Source of the DNA: Candolleomyces eurysporus
Taxonomy: Eukaryota > Basidiomycota > Agaricomycetes > Agaricales > Psathyrellaceae
NCBI GenBank assembly: GCA_027579435.1
Contig: JANBPK010000846.1
Span: 62,001 to 126,000 of the forward strand
Length of the DNA: 64,000 nt
Direction of reading: 5' to 3'
Position 1 is the first letter of the stretch; each line of letters opens with the position of its first letter. The position numbers and the translations under genes were made by a program. Under the pieces are notes generated by a model. It saw only the letters and a list, made by a program, of their open reading frames with translations. It did not search any database and was not told the DNA's origin. Below, piece by piece: positions 20,212 to 32,700 of the stretch.

Positions 20212-22473
20212 ATGGGAACATATACCGACTTCTTTGCGATTCTCGCTACTGGAGCGCTTCTCTACACGATTAACAGGCGTCGAAAGCCTTCTCTGCCGCT
20301 TCCTCCTGGTCCAAAAGGACTGCCGTTGGTCGGAAACCTGTTCCAAATACCTTCTGAGCTCCAATGGATCAAGTACCATGAATGGTCGACTGAGCTCGGT
20401 AAGCTGCGTCGGCTCTTCGCATGCCATTGTAAAACGTAGTAACTCTTTACAGACACCGATATTATCCATTTACAGGCAGCAGGAACTCATATCATCGTAT
20501 TGGACAAATACGAGGCTGCCGTGGATCTTCTAGAAACGAGGTCCTCTTTGTATTCCGGCAGGTGGAGATGATTTAACAGACGATGCCAGTCCTTGTCACT
20601 AACAATCTTTGACATTGTAGACCACGCATGGTCATGATGATGGAACTCATGGGCTGGGACTACAACTTTGCCTTGACGGATTACGGTAAATCCATTTCTT
20701 ATTCCGTTAAACCCACTAGATTGATATTTCATTCGGATACCGATCAGGCGATTTTTGGTGCGTTGATACGCCGTCTCGAAGAAAGCTATGTCTTGATACT
20801 TTGGTAGGCGCAAGCATCGACGACTGGCCCACCAATCTATGCAAGCGACGGCTATCAAGCAGTACAGACCTCACCTGGCCCAGGCAACGCGGAATCTCCT
20901 AAAGCGTCTCTTGGATGATCGGAATGATGGAAACTTGATCGCGCATCTCAGGCAGTAAGTTTGGCTTTGAGCTGACGCCATCTCCTTCTCACCACTCACA
21001 ATCGTGTACAGGCTTGCAGCAGAGACAATTCTATCTGTCGCCTATGGCATCCAAATACAACAGGAGAACGATCCTTATGTCGAGCTCGCCGAAGGAGCAA
21101 ATCAGGGAGCGATTATTGCTGTTGTTCCTGGAGCTTTTCTTGTCGACACGATTCCCATTTTGAAATATGTTCCAGCCTGGTTTCCTGGCGCATCCTTCAA
21201 GAGGAAGGCCCGCGAGTGGTATAAAATGACCATGGCAATGGTGGATGTTCCATACGCAGATGCAAAAAGACGAATTGTGGGTATCACTTATTTCTCTCTT
21301 CTGACTTCGGGAGTCAGCAACGTTTATACCCCCTTCTCGTAGGAATCTGGAAATCCCACCGCTTCGATTTTACAGACAAACCTGCAGAAAATCGGAGCTG
21401 GTGAAAAGGACGATGCATTTACGGAAGATGTACTTCGGAACACCCTAGGTGCTTTGTATTCAGGTAAACAATCAGTTTCTTGGATACGATGCCCACCTAT
21501 TGACCACCTTGACATCCCCGTTTCCAGCTGGGTCTGACACGGTGAGAACACTTCTCAAGCCTTCAACAGCTTTTCTTCGGCTAACAAAGTAGTATACAGA
21601 GTATCTCAGCAATAGGCACCTGCATTTTGGGTCTTCTGGAGCACCCCGAGGTCCTGAAGAAAGCACAAATGCAGATTGACAGCGTCGTGAAACCTGGACA
21701 TCTCCCTGATATCGATGACGAGCCATCTCTTCCCTACATAACAGCCATCGTGAAGGAGACGCTTCGCTGGAGGGAAGTCACTCCTATTGGTGGGTCGACA
21801 TCATCATGAAGCTTGGATACAATCTCGCTAAAGCATCTGGTTTTCGCTCAGGGGTCCCGCACGCTCTCTCAACGGATGACGAGTACAAAGGCTACCGTCT
21901 CCCCGCAGGCGCGATTATTATCGCAAACGAATGGTGAGTGAGGGCTGTCAGCAGAGTCTACTCGTGCTTTTTGAGATTCCTGGAACACTAAAACGCTATA
22001 CATCTGTGCTTTAGGGCAATGCTTCACGACAAAGATGTCTACGCTGACCCTTTCGAATTCAAACCCGACCGATTCATAGATCCTGAAACGGGGAAAATCG
22101 ACTACTCACGCGCTCGCGACCCTGGGCATGCATGCTTTGGATTCGGCCGCAGAATTTGTCCAGGAAGGTTTATGGCCTTTGAGTCTCTGTGGCTGTCGAT
22201 AGCATCCATCATCTCCACATTCGATATCGAGAAAGTCAAGGAGAAGGTGACTCTTCCTTCGGGAGAGGAAGTAGAAAAGACAGTCGAGTTGACTCATGAG
22301 TACGAGGCTGGTCTTGCCAAGTAAGTTCAATTTGGCCCTCTGTCGTTCATGTTGGTACAAGTCTGACTTTCTTACTTTCTGACAGCATGCCCAAACCTTT
22401 TAGATGTGTGTTCAAGCCGCGTTCAGAGGCAAAGGCACAGTTAATCCGCGCTTCGGTATCGCAGGGTCATTGA
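20212..22473 (+). CDS. Cytochrome P450 monooxygenase, copy P450-4 (inverted, intact)
   Basis: Best-resolved member of the family. Inferred exons: 20212-20398, 20453-20561, 20621-20685, 20748-20757, 20808-20954, 21012-21276, 21343-21463, 21528-21541, 21600-21789, 21852-21933, 22015-22320, 22386-22473; these total 1584 nt, a 527-residue protein. Features: N-terminal anchor (about residues 5-19), hinge LPPGPKGLPLVGN, AGSDT at about 302-306, KETLR with Glu 359/Arg 362, PDRF at about 414-417, haem loop FGFGRRICPGRF with Cys about 445. Two tiny exons (10 nt, GDFW; 14 nt, GSDT) are needed to keep frame and are shared by all copies. It is the only copy on the plus strand, followed by a GH92 pseudogene fragment. 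Length and motifs are normal for a fungal microsomal P450; substrate unknown. Confidence 0.93.
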
Positions 22474-22837
22474 CAAGTCTTATTACACTATTAACAATAT
22501 TCAACGCTATGCTATACTACCTATGTACGGTATCCTGAGCAAGCTTCAATTGATTTTCACCTCGGTTCAGGTCCACATCGAGATTTCGACTGTCCAATCT
22601 CAAACATACCGAGTCCGAGAGATGCAATACATCGAGGTGGCCCAGACCACCCTTTGCAGCGATACCTTCAACAAGAAAACGTGACCGACCGACTTTGGAG
22701 CACACGGGAAGTTCAACGACCCACTAGCAGCACCGTCTTCTTGTATATTTCGCTTTCAGTCACTAATGCATGAAGTCCCGGGATCTGAGTGCAAGTTAAC
22801 ACTGAAGTACGAATTAACGAGTCCGCCTTAGTATAAT
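22474..22837 (+). repeat. P450-4 3' flank, duplicate of P450-3 3' flank
   Basis: 22545-22790 matches the reverse complement of 7860-8130 (see that entry). No gene. Confidence 0.6.
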
Positions 22838-23612
22838 TCCTCGAGACGATTGGTCCATATCGTTGAAGTACGTATTCACCTCCCATGAACTGAGTTGTTG
22901 TTAATCAACAGCTCAACAGGCCGGATATAACCAAGTTGGCAATCAACTTTCTTTCTAAGTCAGTGTAGGAATCGGGGAACTCGCGCTGCAGAACTGAATG
23001 GCTTGAACAGACCCCAATCGGATATCACTATGCGAACAGGCCCGCTCAGTCTCTGGACCGCCTTAGTGGAGAGGTTGTCTCCCAGAACTTCGATCACCTC
23101 TCGTCCTCTACACTCAAAATGACACTCCTTCAACAGCTGATTCCAGACTGCCTGGTAATGGCGACCAAAAGAAGCGATGGCCACCCTCCTTCTGTCCCAC
23201 CTTTTAGGTTTGTATCCCGGTGAGCATTTTCTACTCCCTTGATGTTTCCTCCAAGCATTGCTCTAGTCCATGGATCGACCCAATACCGACAAATCGACTA
23301 TCATCTGTTCTCGTTAGGTCAGCAACGGAGACTACCCAATACCTCCAGCTATCGCCTTTTGTCCCCAGATACACCATCTACAACCCATACCTCGGCGTCA
23401 GCACCGCCGTCAACTTCAATCCGGAATCCGTTCAAGGAGTCATCTCAGAGGGAAGGAGCATCGGGCTACGTGTAGAGCGTCACAGCCAACGGCGAGCCGT
23501 CTTCTCGATGCCACTTCGACTTCTACGATACATTGAGAAAGGGTGGAGAGATCGTCATTACACTCAACCGACAAAACGGAGGTGGATGCTTGTCGAGGCT
23601 CGTTGCCTGATA
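22838..23612 (+). pseudogene. GH92 mannosidase 3' fragment, decayed
   Basis: Matches the 3' part of the intact GH92 gene (about 13720-14500, opposite strand), starting at GAGACGATTGG and covering the exons for the AGNEPSF, PIGYHYANRP, GLPGND and LSPFVPQYTIHNPYLGVS regions. It carries many indels and substitutions: GNDDQAAM has become frameshifted, and an extra TACCGACAAATCGAC-like stretch was inserted after GSTQY. No start or 5' portion is present, so it cannot be functional. It lies 365 bp after P450-4 on the same strand. Confidence 0.82.
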
Positions 23613-24011
23613 GTTTTTGTTTTCCAGTTCTCGGTGGAAGCTGAAAGGAGCTCGTTTAAATGCTTGACTGCCTTCACCCTCCTTAGTCTCGAAGTACGGA
23701 AGGTATTTGGGACAGAATTCTGGGACGACTGGCGTAATGCAGACGACACTCCAGAAGAACAGTCGAAGAGAAGAGCTCACAGGCGACAGGGGAAAGCGCA
23801 AGGTTCGTCGCAGCGGGGGGTCCGAGCACCGCATGATGTCCACGACATATTATGCAAGGCTCTCTGTTAGACGTAAAAGGACTAAACGAGGCCTTTAGGG
23901 AGTTGAAACGTTGAAGCAAAATCAATAATATTACGAATAATAATAAGGTCCATGTCAGAATATGAAAGTGAACAGCACTAGCAAAAGGGTAATGGCACGA
24001 AGACACGCCTG
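23613..24011 (+). repeat. Continuation of duplicated GH92 3' region
   Basis: 23660-23800 resembles the reverse complement of 12960-13110. The rest, up to the end of the Rap1-like gene at 24012, shows no feature. Confidence 0.4.
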
Positions 24012-26664
24012 TCATGGTTCACTGTCAATATTCTGGCCCATCGTGAGCAAATCAATGAGGTGGTCAATCTTCGTCTTGTGTATTCGGTGGTGCTCCTGCC
24101 ACCCTTTCCATGGATGATGAGGATGCTGTAAAAGTCAGGATCAGCCCCTTGTCCTTTTCCTCAGGAATATCGGCTGAAAGGGAAGCCGTTCACGTACCTG
24201 ACGAGCAAAGGCCTGAAAGAGTTTGTCCGACGTCCCTTCTCGCTTTTCGTAGAAGAATTTAGCAAGAAGAATATCGTCTTCACGACTGTACCGCATCTTC
24301 TTATCTGGGGGAGGTGGAGGTAGCTCTTCATCATCTGTTCTGATGAGTTCGTGTTTATGTCTACGCCAATACTTCATCCACGATGCGCGTGAGTGGTGAG
24401 GAGCCTTCGCTGCAACATCTTTCCAGAACTGAACCATGTCCACCCTCCCTTGAGACCTACACGGACAAATTAGTAATGGCGTCGACGCAATGGCAAAGTC
24501 TGGAGATGACATACTCTCGATATTTCAAGAACCTCATTAAGAAGGTGGTATCTTCCGGAGTGAACGCAACACCCTTCCCCGTGGTACTTCTGAACAGCGC
24601 GCGAGGTGGTGTGGGCGACCGGTTCCGTGGCGAGGAATCCGCACGAGAAGCCAGTGTGTTCATCCGAGAGGTACTCGGTCCTGGACCACCTCGTAGCACT
24701 GCCTCGACTTCTTCTTCAATTTCCATTCCATCATCGTCCAGACCCGGGGAGGTACTGCGAGCAACGGCGTTCATTACATATCCACCGAGTCTGATTTGGT
24801 GTTTGTTGCAGTATCGTCGCCAGGAGTAAAAGCTATTGAAATAGATGAAGGGAAGCTCACTGCTATGAAGACATGAATACGAACGTATGATGAGGTGCTT
24901 TGACGGCTACTCTTTCGCAGATCTCTCGAAGACTGTACGTAGGGTGAGTACAACTGGATGTAGAAAGGCAGCTGGCGGAACTACCAACCTGAGGACCAAT
25001 CCTTGTTCTTGGCAGTGATCAATATACTTTTTAAGGTACATAACATCTTCAGCTGTGAACAGATTTCCGCCGTATGTGCTTCTGATAACTCTTGTTGGCG
25101 GTGTCGGAGACCTGGCAGGGGCTGATCGATTCACTAAATTTTCCGCTGGCGTCGCAGGCGTTTNGCTGAACGTCTTCAGAATTCGATTCTGCACTCGCTA
25201 ATTTGAAAGCCTCACCTGCATCCGTGTTCGCTTGCGACCTCTAACACGTTCTGGTGGCTCGAGCCGGCCCATTTCAGGTGCTAGATCAACAGGCTGGGAC
25301 ATATCGGGTTGTGGCTGAATTGCTGAGGATGAAGGGTCTTCCATGACGGGCGTTGGTTCGGGAGCTGGAGCAGGTTCTGGCATATACGTGGCTTGAGCGT
25401 AGCTCTCGTATTGCTATAGGAAACCAAATCAAGTAAGCAAAGAGGGAGGGACAAAGAACGAAATTAGGCTGACCGCAGGGTCATAGTAGCCATTCGATGT
25501 TGACGGTGGAGGCAGCCACGGCGGATGGTCTCCGCGATACCTGTATTCCCCTCCATAGTTTGCATGGGTGGAGGCCATACCATCCTGCGGTTGTTGGTAA
25601 CTGTCCCAAGTCTGGTCTTCGCGGTATGGTTGCGGATGTGTGGGTCTGATCATATTTGAAGGCAAAGCTCCTTGCACCTGCGGATGCGTATGCCATGCAG
25701 CAGCGGCAGAATGGGCGATTCCATGAGGCTGTTGGTGCATTGGATGAGCGTAGACCGTATGTGGAAAGCCATTCATAGGATCGACTATAACAGCGGGTAT
25801 AGGCGCCATGGGATAAGGCATAACAGGCTGCGAGGGCACTCTGGGTTGGGCAGAGGTGGATGCCTGGGGCTGAGGCGCCTGTTCATGGGTGATCATTTGG
25901 GTATGTGCCGTCGTGTCCTCCTGAAACCTGGAAGATTGGGCATAAACTCTGTCGGGTGGCTGAGGATAGATAACTATGAAAACCATTGGCAGACATACTG
26001 TTCCTCTCCGGTGACTTTGCAGCCAGCCCAGTTGGTGGAAAATGTTTGCAGTTGGTTCGCGCTGATGCATTCTCGAATCCAGCGGTAGCTCAGGACAAGT
26101 TTGGTCTTTTTACCAGCGTATTGCCGGAAGAGGTTCTGTCCAGAGGTTTTATGGGGGTCGACTATTTTTCTGTCAGCTGGAACGTCCAAGGCGGTTTTCC
26201 ATACCCTCACCTAAGATATAAGTGACGCCGCTGTAACCGGGCGAGACTGTCCCTCCGTATGCCTAGGAACGGCCAGTTAGAAAAGGTGAAAATGGCTGGC
26301 GTTTGACGACCATACTGCGCAGCACACTGTTCGGGGAAGGCGACAACGACGACGCGTATACCGTAGTCTCCTCAATTGATGCGACGCGTTAAATCGGGCA
26401 ACTTACCGTCACCAAACGGACAAGCTCGTCCTTCTCCTCGACGTCCTTCTCGATGTACACAGCAAGGGGAGTGCCCAGCATAGGGTCAATGAAAAGCTCG
26501 TTATTGACATTTGGGTCATTGCTGGCGCCGCTGTGGGTCTGTCCTTGATCACTGGTATTTTGTGGCAGGAGGCGGCGCGCAGAAGGTCGGACTGGTGCCA
26601 TGGGTCTCACCTGGCCAATATTCTGGGTAAAGGTGCTTGGAGTCCTCCCACCGACACGCCTCAT
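24012..26664 (-). CDS. rap1: Rap1-like telomere protein: BRCT + three Rap1-type Myb domains
   Basis: Likely orthologue of Rap1/TERF2IP, a shelterin subunit. The ATG at 26664 (MRRVGGRTPSTF) is the first in-frame ATG; upstream the frame has no ATG before a stop. Domains in order: BRCT (LAVYIEKDVEE..., GGTVSPGYSGVTYILVDP, LSYRWIRECI); a Pro/Gln-rich linker (about 25430-25930); Myb 1 (FTAEDVMYLKKYI...APHHTFYSWRRY); Myb 2 (FTPEDTTFLMRFL...APHHSRASWMKYW); Myb 3 (YSREDDILLAKFF...HPHHPWKGWQEHH). Introns were placed by keeping these domains in frame; the last exon begins after an acceptor near 24096 and stops at 24012-24014, about 28 residues past Myb 3. No C-terminal RCT domain is seen. One N at 25164 is in a linker. 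Known fungal Rap1 proteins bind telomeric DNA and/or partner proteins; which applies here is unknown. Confidence 0.82.
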
Positions 26665-26739
26665 TCCCACGCCTGGTTTCGGGCGGAGTCTGAATATTGA
26701 TCCGCTCAACTTGGGCACCGACCCTTGGCTCCCGACATG

Positions 26740-29700
26740 GTATTGTCTGCTACTATGCCAGGATGTGTTTTGATCCAGCCGAAATGAACCATCTCATCCG
26801 ACTGTATGGTCACTTGCATGTGTTTTGAAATACTCCGCTGACGCCTTTCCTAGTAGAGGGCGTCCTCAGACACGAGGGTGCAAACCCTGGAGACCTTGTG
26901 ACCATTTCCACCTCAATCCTTGCCCTTAAATCTGTAATCTGCAGGCACCGATTGGCAGAGTTACTGCCCCCCCTGATTATCAGGAAAGGGCCTCCGCTAT
27001 ACAAGCTGGATCCTGGGACCTGCTCGCGACCAGTCGGAACCTCACCTTGCCCCCTTGCATTTGAAGTTTCAGGTGAGCTTATTTCAAACAGTTTCTACGG
27101 TCTTCTCCCGCTTGTTACGACCTGACAACCCCATGTTTCATCCTCTTGATGTTTCCTGCGTCTCCCTTCGCTCTTCCACCTCAGCCACGAGTTGCTTTCC
27201 TGAGTCTGATTAAAAAGAAGATGCTCGTGGGACTGCATGCGGCTGGTTGCCTGTCATATCTACTCTCTTTGCGACCTCGGATTCTCCAACTACATATGCC
27301 CTTCATACTCGGGCTCTCCTTTGCCCCTGTAGTGCGACTCCGCGAGATAAAGTTTGGACAGAAGTGGACTGATCGCCATCAATGTGACTCATGCTCTGAT
27401 ATCTTGCTGATCCCCGTCCCGTCCCACGCGAAGCCACAGGGTTCCTTTGGAAATTCCAATTTCTACAGCCGGCAAGAACCACGAAGGCCATATCGTTGCC
27501 ATGGACTTACGGACAGGGGATACTTGACCAAACTGGTCAGAACTGTCAAAGCATTCCGCGATGCTATTGATTCCAATTATTCTGTAATATACCTCAAACT
27601 GGGAGACCAGATTCAGAGCTCACTGGGAATTTTTGGCTCGTGGACTTCTTTAGTCCAGATCCTCCGGTCCTTACTCTGGTCAATGCCACAGGCTGTCGTA
27701 ATTACCAGGGTCCGACTGGCCTCAACACTTTGCATCATGCCTCTGGATTTGTTTGAATTGACCGCTGTCCGACTGTGTATCGCGACTTCTCCCTATCTTG
27801 GTGCACGAATCTCACCGAACGGTCGCTTGATTTAATCCAGGTTTGACTGATGCAGATTTGCAAACTTAACTGGCACGGCCTGAATCGCGGGACTATTCAC
27901 CGCACTTCTCGATTCTCCAATGCGAAAGATTTCAACCTCACGTATGCGATCAGCTCGCTTTCAAAGGCCTTCCGTACTCGGTGTGTATGTTGGTCCTCCG
28001 ACTCGGTAGGTAAGGTCACTGCGTGCGCTCGACTAGCAGGTCTGATCAGGTCTCGCCGCCTGTGGGTCCCTTAAAGAGTCCGGTAAAAATCTGCGCGGCT
28101 TTAATCCACCTCGCCCTCAAGCGTACGCACAGACATTCACTACATCAACGAATTTCTTGTGATGGGCTCTACTTGCTTGCTTGTTCGAGATCTGAAGTCA
28201 TGCCTTTTTGTAGAAGGTTTGAGTTCACATCAGTATCCTGTCTCTATCTTCAAGTGATATCATGTAAAGGATGCTGGCCAACGTTGTTAATGGCACGGGA
28301 CATTTGGATGAATTTGCCGGTGCATCGGGAAACTATTCTTGGGCTTTACTGTAGTAGTAGTACATATGCACTGCTACGATTCATCTTATCAATTGACTTC
28401 CCGAGCATTCATGGCCCCACGCACAGCTCTGTTGTATGAACTTCATCACATTGCGCAACTAACTGTTGCTCAGCGCTGATTGCACTGTGATCTGAGAAGA
28501 GCTGATACTTGTATTCTCGCGTTCTTGAGTGTTCTTGGGCTTATACAGCTGCACTCCGTCCTTTTGGTAGCTCTGAGGAAGTAGCTCGGCCCTTGCTTTC
28601 ATTAGGCTGTGAGAGGAACCAGGGTCAAGGCTCAAAGCTCAAAGTCTTGAGGAACGATCATAGTTGTCCTGGTCGTCGTAAACAGCGATCATCCAATTCT
28701 AGGTATGCTTATTAGACTTCATAGCCCCTCGAGTCTGACAGCAACCGCTTCGATTCTAATCATCCTTCGCTCCACGTTAGAACTCGGCGAACTCAATGGG
28801 ATGCGGCGCTCAACTGAAATGATTCCCAATCTAAATACTAGTTCATATCAGGAGTCTCTAGGAGCCCAAATGAAGTGCTTCCTAAGGCCAACTTCTCAGC
28901 GCTACGCGCGACGGAGTCCAACCCTCTTTCCCATGACCTGCCATCGATAGCGGTCCTTTGGATTGATGCATCCATATGACTGCAACGCTCAAAATCTGGT
29001 TCCTCGACACAGGTTTGCTGAGGTTAGTCAATGTAACATTTAATAGCATGCTCCGAGTCATTTCCGCTTTTCCGCCTGTCAGAGAGTCCGTCTCCCATTT
29101 TGACATGGCACAACTTATACGTCTCGATCACTCGCGGCAGATGGAAACCATGCACATCCAACGGCTCAACCTCGCGCAGCATAACCGGCGGAGAATCTTG
29201 CCACCGCTCCAAGTAGTCGAACAGGCTTGAGATAACGATATCATAATACAATCTGATCATCAGCAAAGTCAGCGAAGTTACTACAAGTGAACCGCAACGT
29301 TCACCTCAGTCCAAATGATGTTCATCACAGCCATCGGTGTAATGTAACAAAGCGTCTGTGTCTGCGTAGAGCTTGCTTCATAATGATTTGGGAGCAAGCT
29401 GAAACGGCATTGTTGTACGTATTCTGGGATCCGCTGCTACAAAGCTCAATAGCCTGAACTCGAAGAAGGGAGAAGAGGCCATCGTGATATGATGTCATAA
29501 TCCTCGCGCCGGAGAGCCTATTATTAGCGCCCTACATCGGCGTCGGAGCGCTGAAGGCGCTAGTTCATTGCAGTATAATCTCAGGTGAGGAAGGACTGCC
29601 GAGTGACGAGAGACCCGGTAGACTTTCGCGCTATCCGGTATCGTGTTTTCCGGTATCGACTTGATTTCTTCAGGGGTATGTCATTCCCTGCCACTTTACG

Positions 29701-32700
29701 GCCTTCTCGTTGATCTCATTCTGTCTCTTGCGAATCCGACTCGGCAGAAGGTCGACGTCGCGGAGTAGTAATCTAGTTGATTCACTTATCTTTTACGAAC
29801 CCGTGAAGTGGTATTGCTTGCATGGTGACCGCTAAGTCGGGCGCTTCTCGACATGCGAAGGGTTCTCAATCACCGTGACGCTATGGTTGTCAACCATCTC
29901 ATCGTAACGCCACGGTTACGATTTCAAGAGACTTACGAGCATGCCTTACATAGACCGGTTGCTGGGAGGAACGCATCTTCTTCGGAGATTCTATTCAATC
30001 GTTAGATATGAGAATTCAAAGTATCAGCTCAAAATCTTAACTGTATTGAAAGCTTAGCATCTGTGTTTACGAAGACTGATGAAACCTATTCATCGGTATG
30101 CTCCTGGTTCCGTTTACCCTCGTAGTAATGTTTCATGAGAAGTCATATCGAGCTCCGGCCTAGAGCTAATCCTAGAACTCCTGAGATGCAAAACGAAGCG
30201 GCTCCTCAACTGATTATCCATAAGCCCTAACACTCAGCAAAAATAAATTGCACCTCGTAAGCCATTTTTATGAAGTGCCCTGCACATGTCTCGGGGATCG
30301 ATGTGAGTCTCAGCCGAAGAAGTACAATATCTAGTCGCGAATACTATCGGTGCCGCTCAACTCGTGCGTTCGCTCCCGCTGGCTGCTAAACGGGTCGGCT
30401 TTCGGGATTCTTCTCGGTGCCTAGAATCTAGACAAAACCACGTCCATTTCCCGCTCTCGTTCTCGTGGCTGAGAACGGAGGTGGGCCAGATGCCAAGTGG
30501 AATTTTCCGGTCAGTCTTCGAACAAGAGAGTAAAGTGATCACCATATCGAGGAATGCGTCATAGTTCGGGCAACTTTTCATCGAAAATGTAACTCCGTTG
30601 TCACTTGCTCTTCATACCTAGCTATGTGCCACTGGCACCTTTCCGATCGTAGAAGCAACAAGGGACGTCTCGACAAATACCCGATTGTGCGAACGCAGCG
30701 GCAATGAGGCTAGAAGGCCGTGACAGTGACATGACGTGACCTCGCGCGCGCTTAACAGCAAATAACAAGAAACGCCCATGTCTCAGTGCGTCTCGATCGC
30801 CAGTCCCCTTGAGTGCGACGCCTCCGAGCCGTCTGTATCTGAATCTGCACAACTCCGACGACTTTTCTTTGTTTCTTCGTTCGTCTCCGATACGTGTCTC
30901 TCGTCCGACGGAGCCGAAGTATTATTCTGTTTCTTTTCGAGGTGTTTGTTTGAGTCACCGGAAGTCACTGTCACTGGTTCGGTTTTGAACGACTTTGTTC
31001 ACCTTTAATTTCAAATTTTTTCATTCTATTCCAAACAATTCGAACCGTCTCTTTCATTTTGTAGTACAAGGGGGAAGGAGAAATGCCTCCTCCGAAGTAA
31101 GGGTTCAACACTCCAAAATCGCTCAATAGAGTATCCCGGTCGGTAACGGGCTATCAGCGACTCCTTAAAGTCCTTAAAACCGAGCTGAGCTCTGCCGCCG
31201 GTCTCACAGCCTAGCCCATCTCATTCACTTATGTATAACGCGTGTGTGGCGGTCCGCGGCAACGGACAAGTTGAAGTGTCTGCCTGCAGGTTTCAACGTG
31301 TTCAGCGCCGCAGACGTCACGGGCGACGGGTGTCTTTGTACTTGCCCTTCTCAACGAATTTGTCTCCCGAACTTCGCTACGGAGCATGAGGCTTGTTCAT
31401 GGAGCGCAACGGGAGGTGCGCTCCAGTTGCTGTTAACTTATCTACTAACATACCCGCTTCTACTCCCAGGGTGAGAAAGATATCGTCTCTGGCGCCCGCC
31501 GTTGTCAGATGTACGTTGACGTGAATGTACGTATGATGGGGCGCCGGGAGCCTTGCCGGACTCCCGACCCCACCCCCTCCCCGACGCAGGTACGGGGTTA
31601 TCTCCAACCGAATAGCGTACCTACACAAGGAACGTTCCCATAGACTCAAAAACCGAATTGATTGTACGAAATAATCTGGTGGAATATTCCAGATCTCTTT
31701 CATCATTGATGAATACGAGTATATAGACATAATTGGCAAGAAATACTCAAGGATCCTAGGAACGGTACGTACTAGGTAAGTATACAGCTTACAAGGATGG
31801 GGGTGGGGTAGCATAGTAGGTGCTATGCGTACAAGCATTTAGAAGCTGGTGCTAGGACCTGAAGAAGATGTATTACGGGGTATTATTCGGGGCGCAGTGG
31901 GAAATCGTCCCCGGTAGGTTGTAACTTGCTCTTTTTAAAAGGGGATGTGTGCGGAAGATAGAGAAGTAGTGGCTGACGGTGTCAGTTACAGTAGGCCTTG
32001 GCGGAGACAGAGAGAGGATACATATCCATAATCCAATTTATGAATGGAATCAGCATACCTCCTTGCTTCGAATCGAGTGAGCGTTACCTAGGTGAATTCA
32101 ATTGTCGGTTGCGAGGTGGCCGGAATCAAAAAAAAGATACCTCCGAGTCCACAGGAAGGATGTTATCTGCATACTAGGGAAAGGTCTCATCCGATTTCTA
32201 AACGAGCGCTGGATGATCATCGGATTGAATTCATTTTGAGGTGGGAGTGCTATGACCGCCCATCAGCGCCAGATTATCATTCAGCTTGCTCAGAGCGCTA
32301 CTGCGAACAGTCCCCAATTTACATATCCTCGACATCACCGGAGCCCTCCTTACTGACAGGAGTACCCCGCAGAATTCAGACATATCTATCATCATCAGGT
32401 TTCAACTGCGCTTTAGGAGACTCCCCTTAGTCACCTCACGATTTCGTCTTGGCTAGCTTCATTGAGATGCCCGGGATGCGAAACTGCGCAAGCCAATACC
32501 TTTCGGGTGGAGGGTAGACTGTCTGCAGCTGCCTGTCTGGGATCGACCAGAAGGAGAACTTGAAGATTTGTCTTGTGCGTCATCGACATTCGGGCCTCGG
32601 AGCAGGAGTTCGGGACGAGTCTACGAATGATTTGAGCTCCTTTCGCACAAGTACCAAGCATTTCGGGGCGCGATCCCGGTATGATGAAGTTCAAGGATCC

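Noticed and set aside
26665..26718. Non-ATG (GTG) upstream start for the Rap1-like gene
   Set aside because: No ATG in that frame before an upstream stop; the first in-frame ATG at 26664 still precedes the BRCT domain.
27146..27835. 229-codon plus-strand open reading
   Set aside because: Sequence composition is not protein-like, no motif, and another frame in the same place looks more coding-like; no supported gene.
29880..29930. Hairpin ATCGTAAC/GTTACGAT as a possible small RNA or terminator
   Set aside because: An 8 bp stem alone is expected by chance in 64 kb and no gene context supports it.
31377..31838. 153-codon minus-strand open reading
   Set aside because: No recognisable domain, odd composition and no neighbouring exons.
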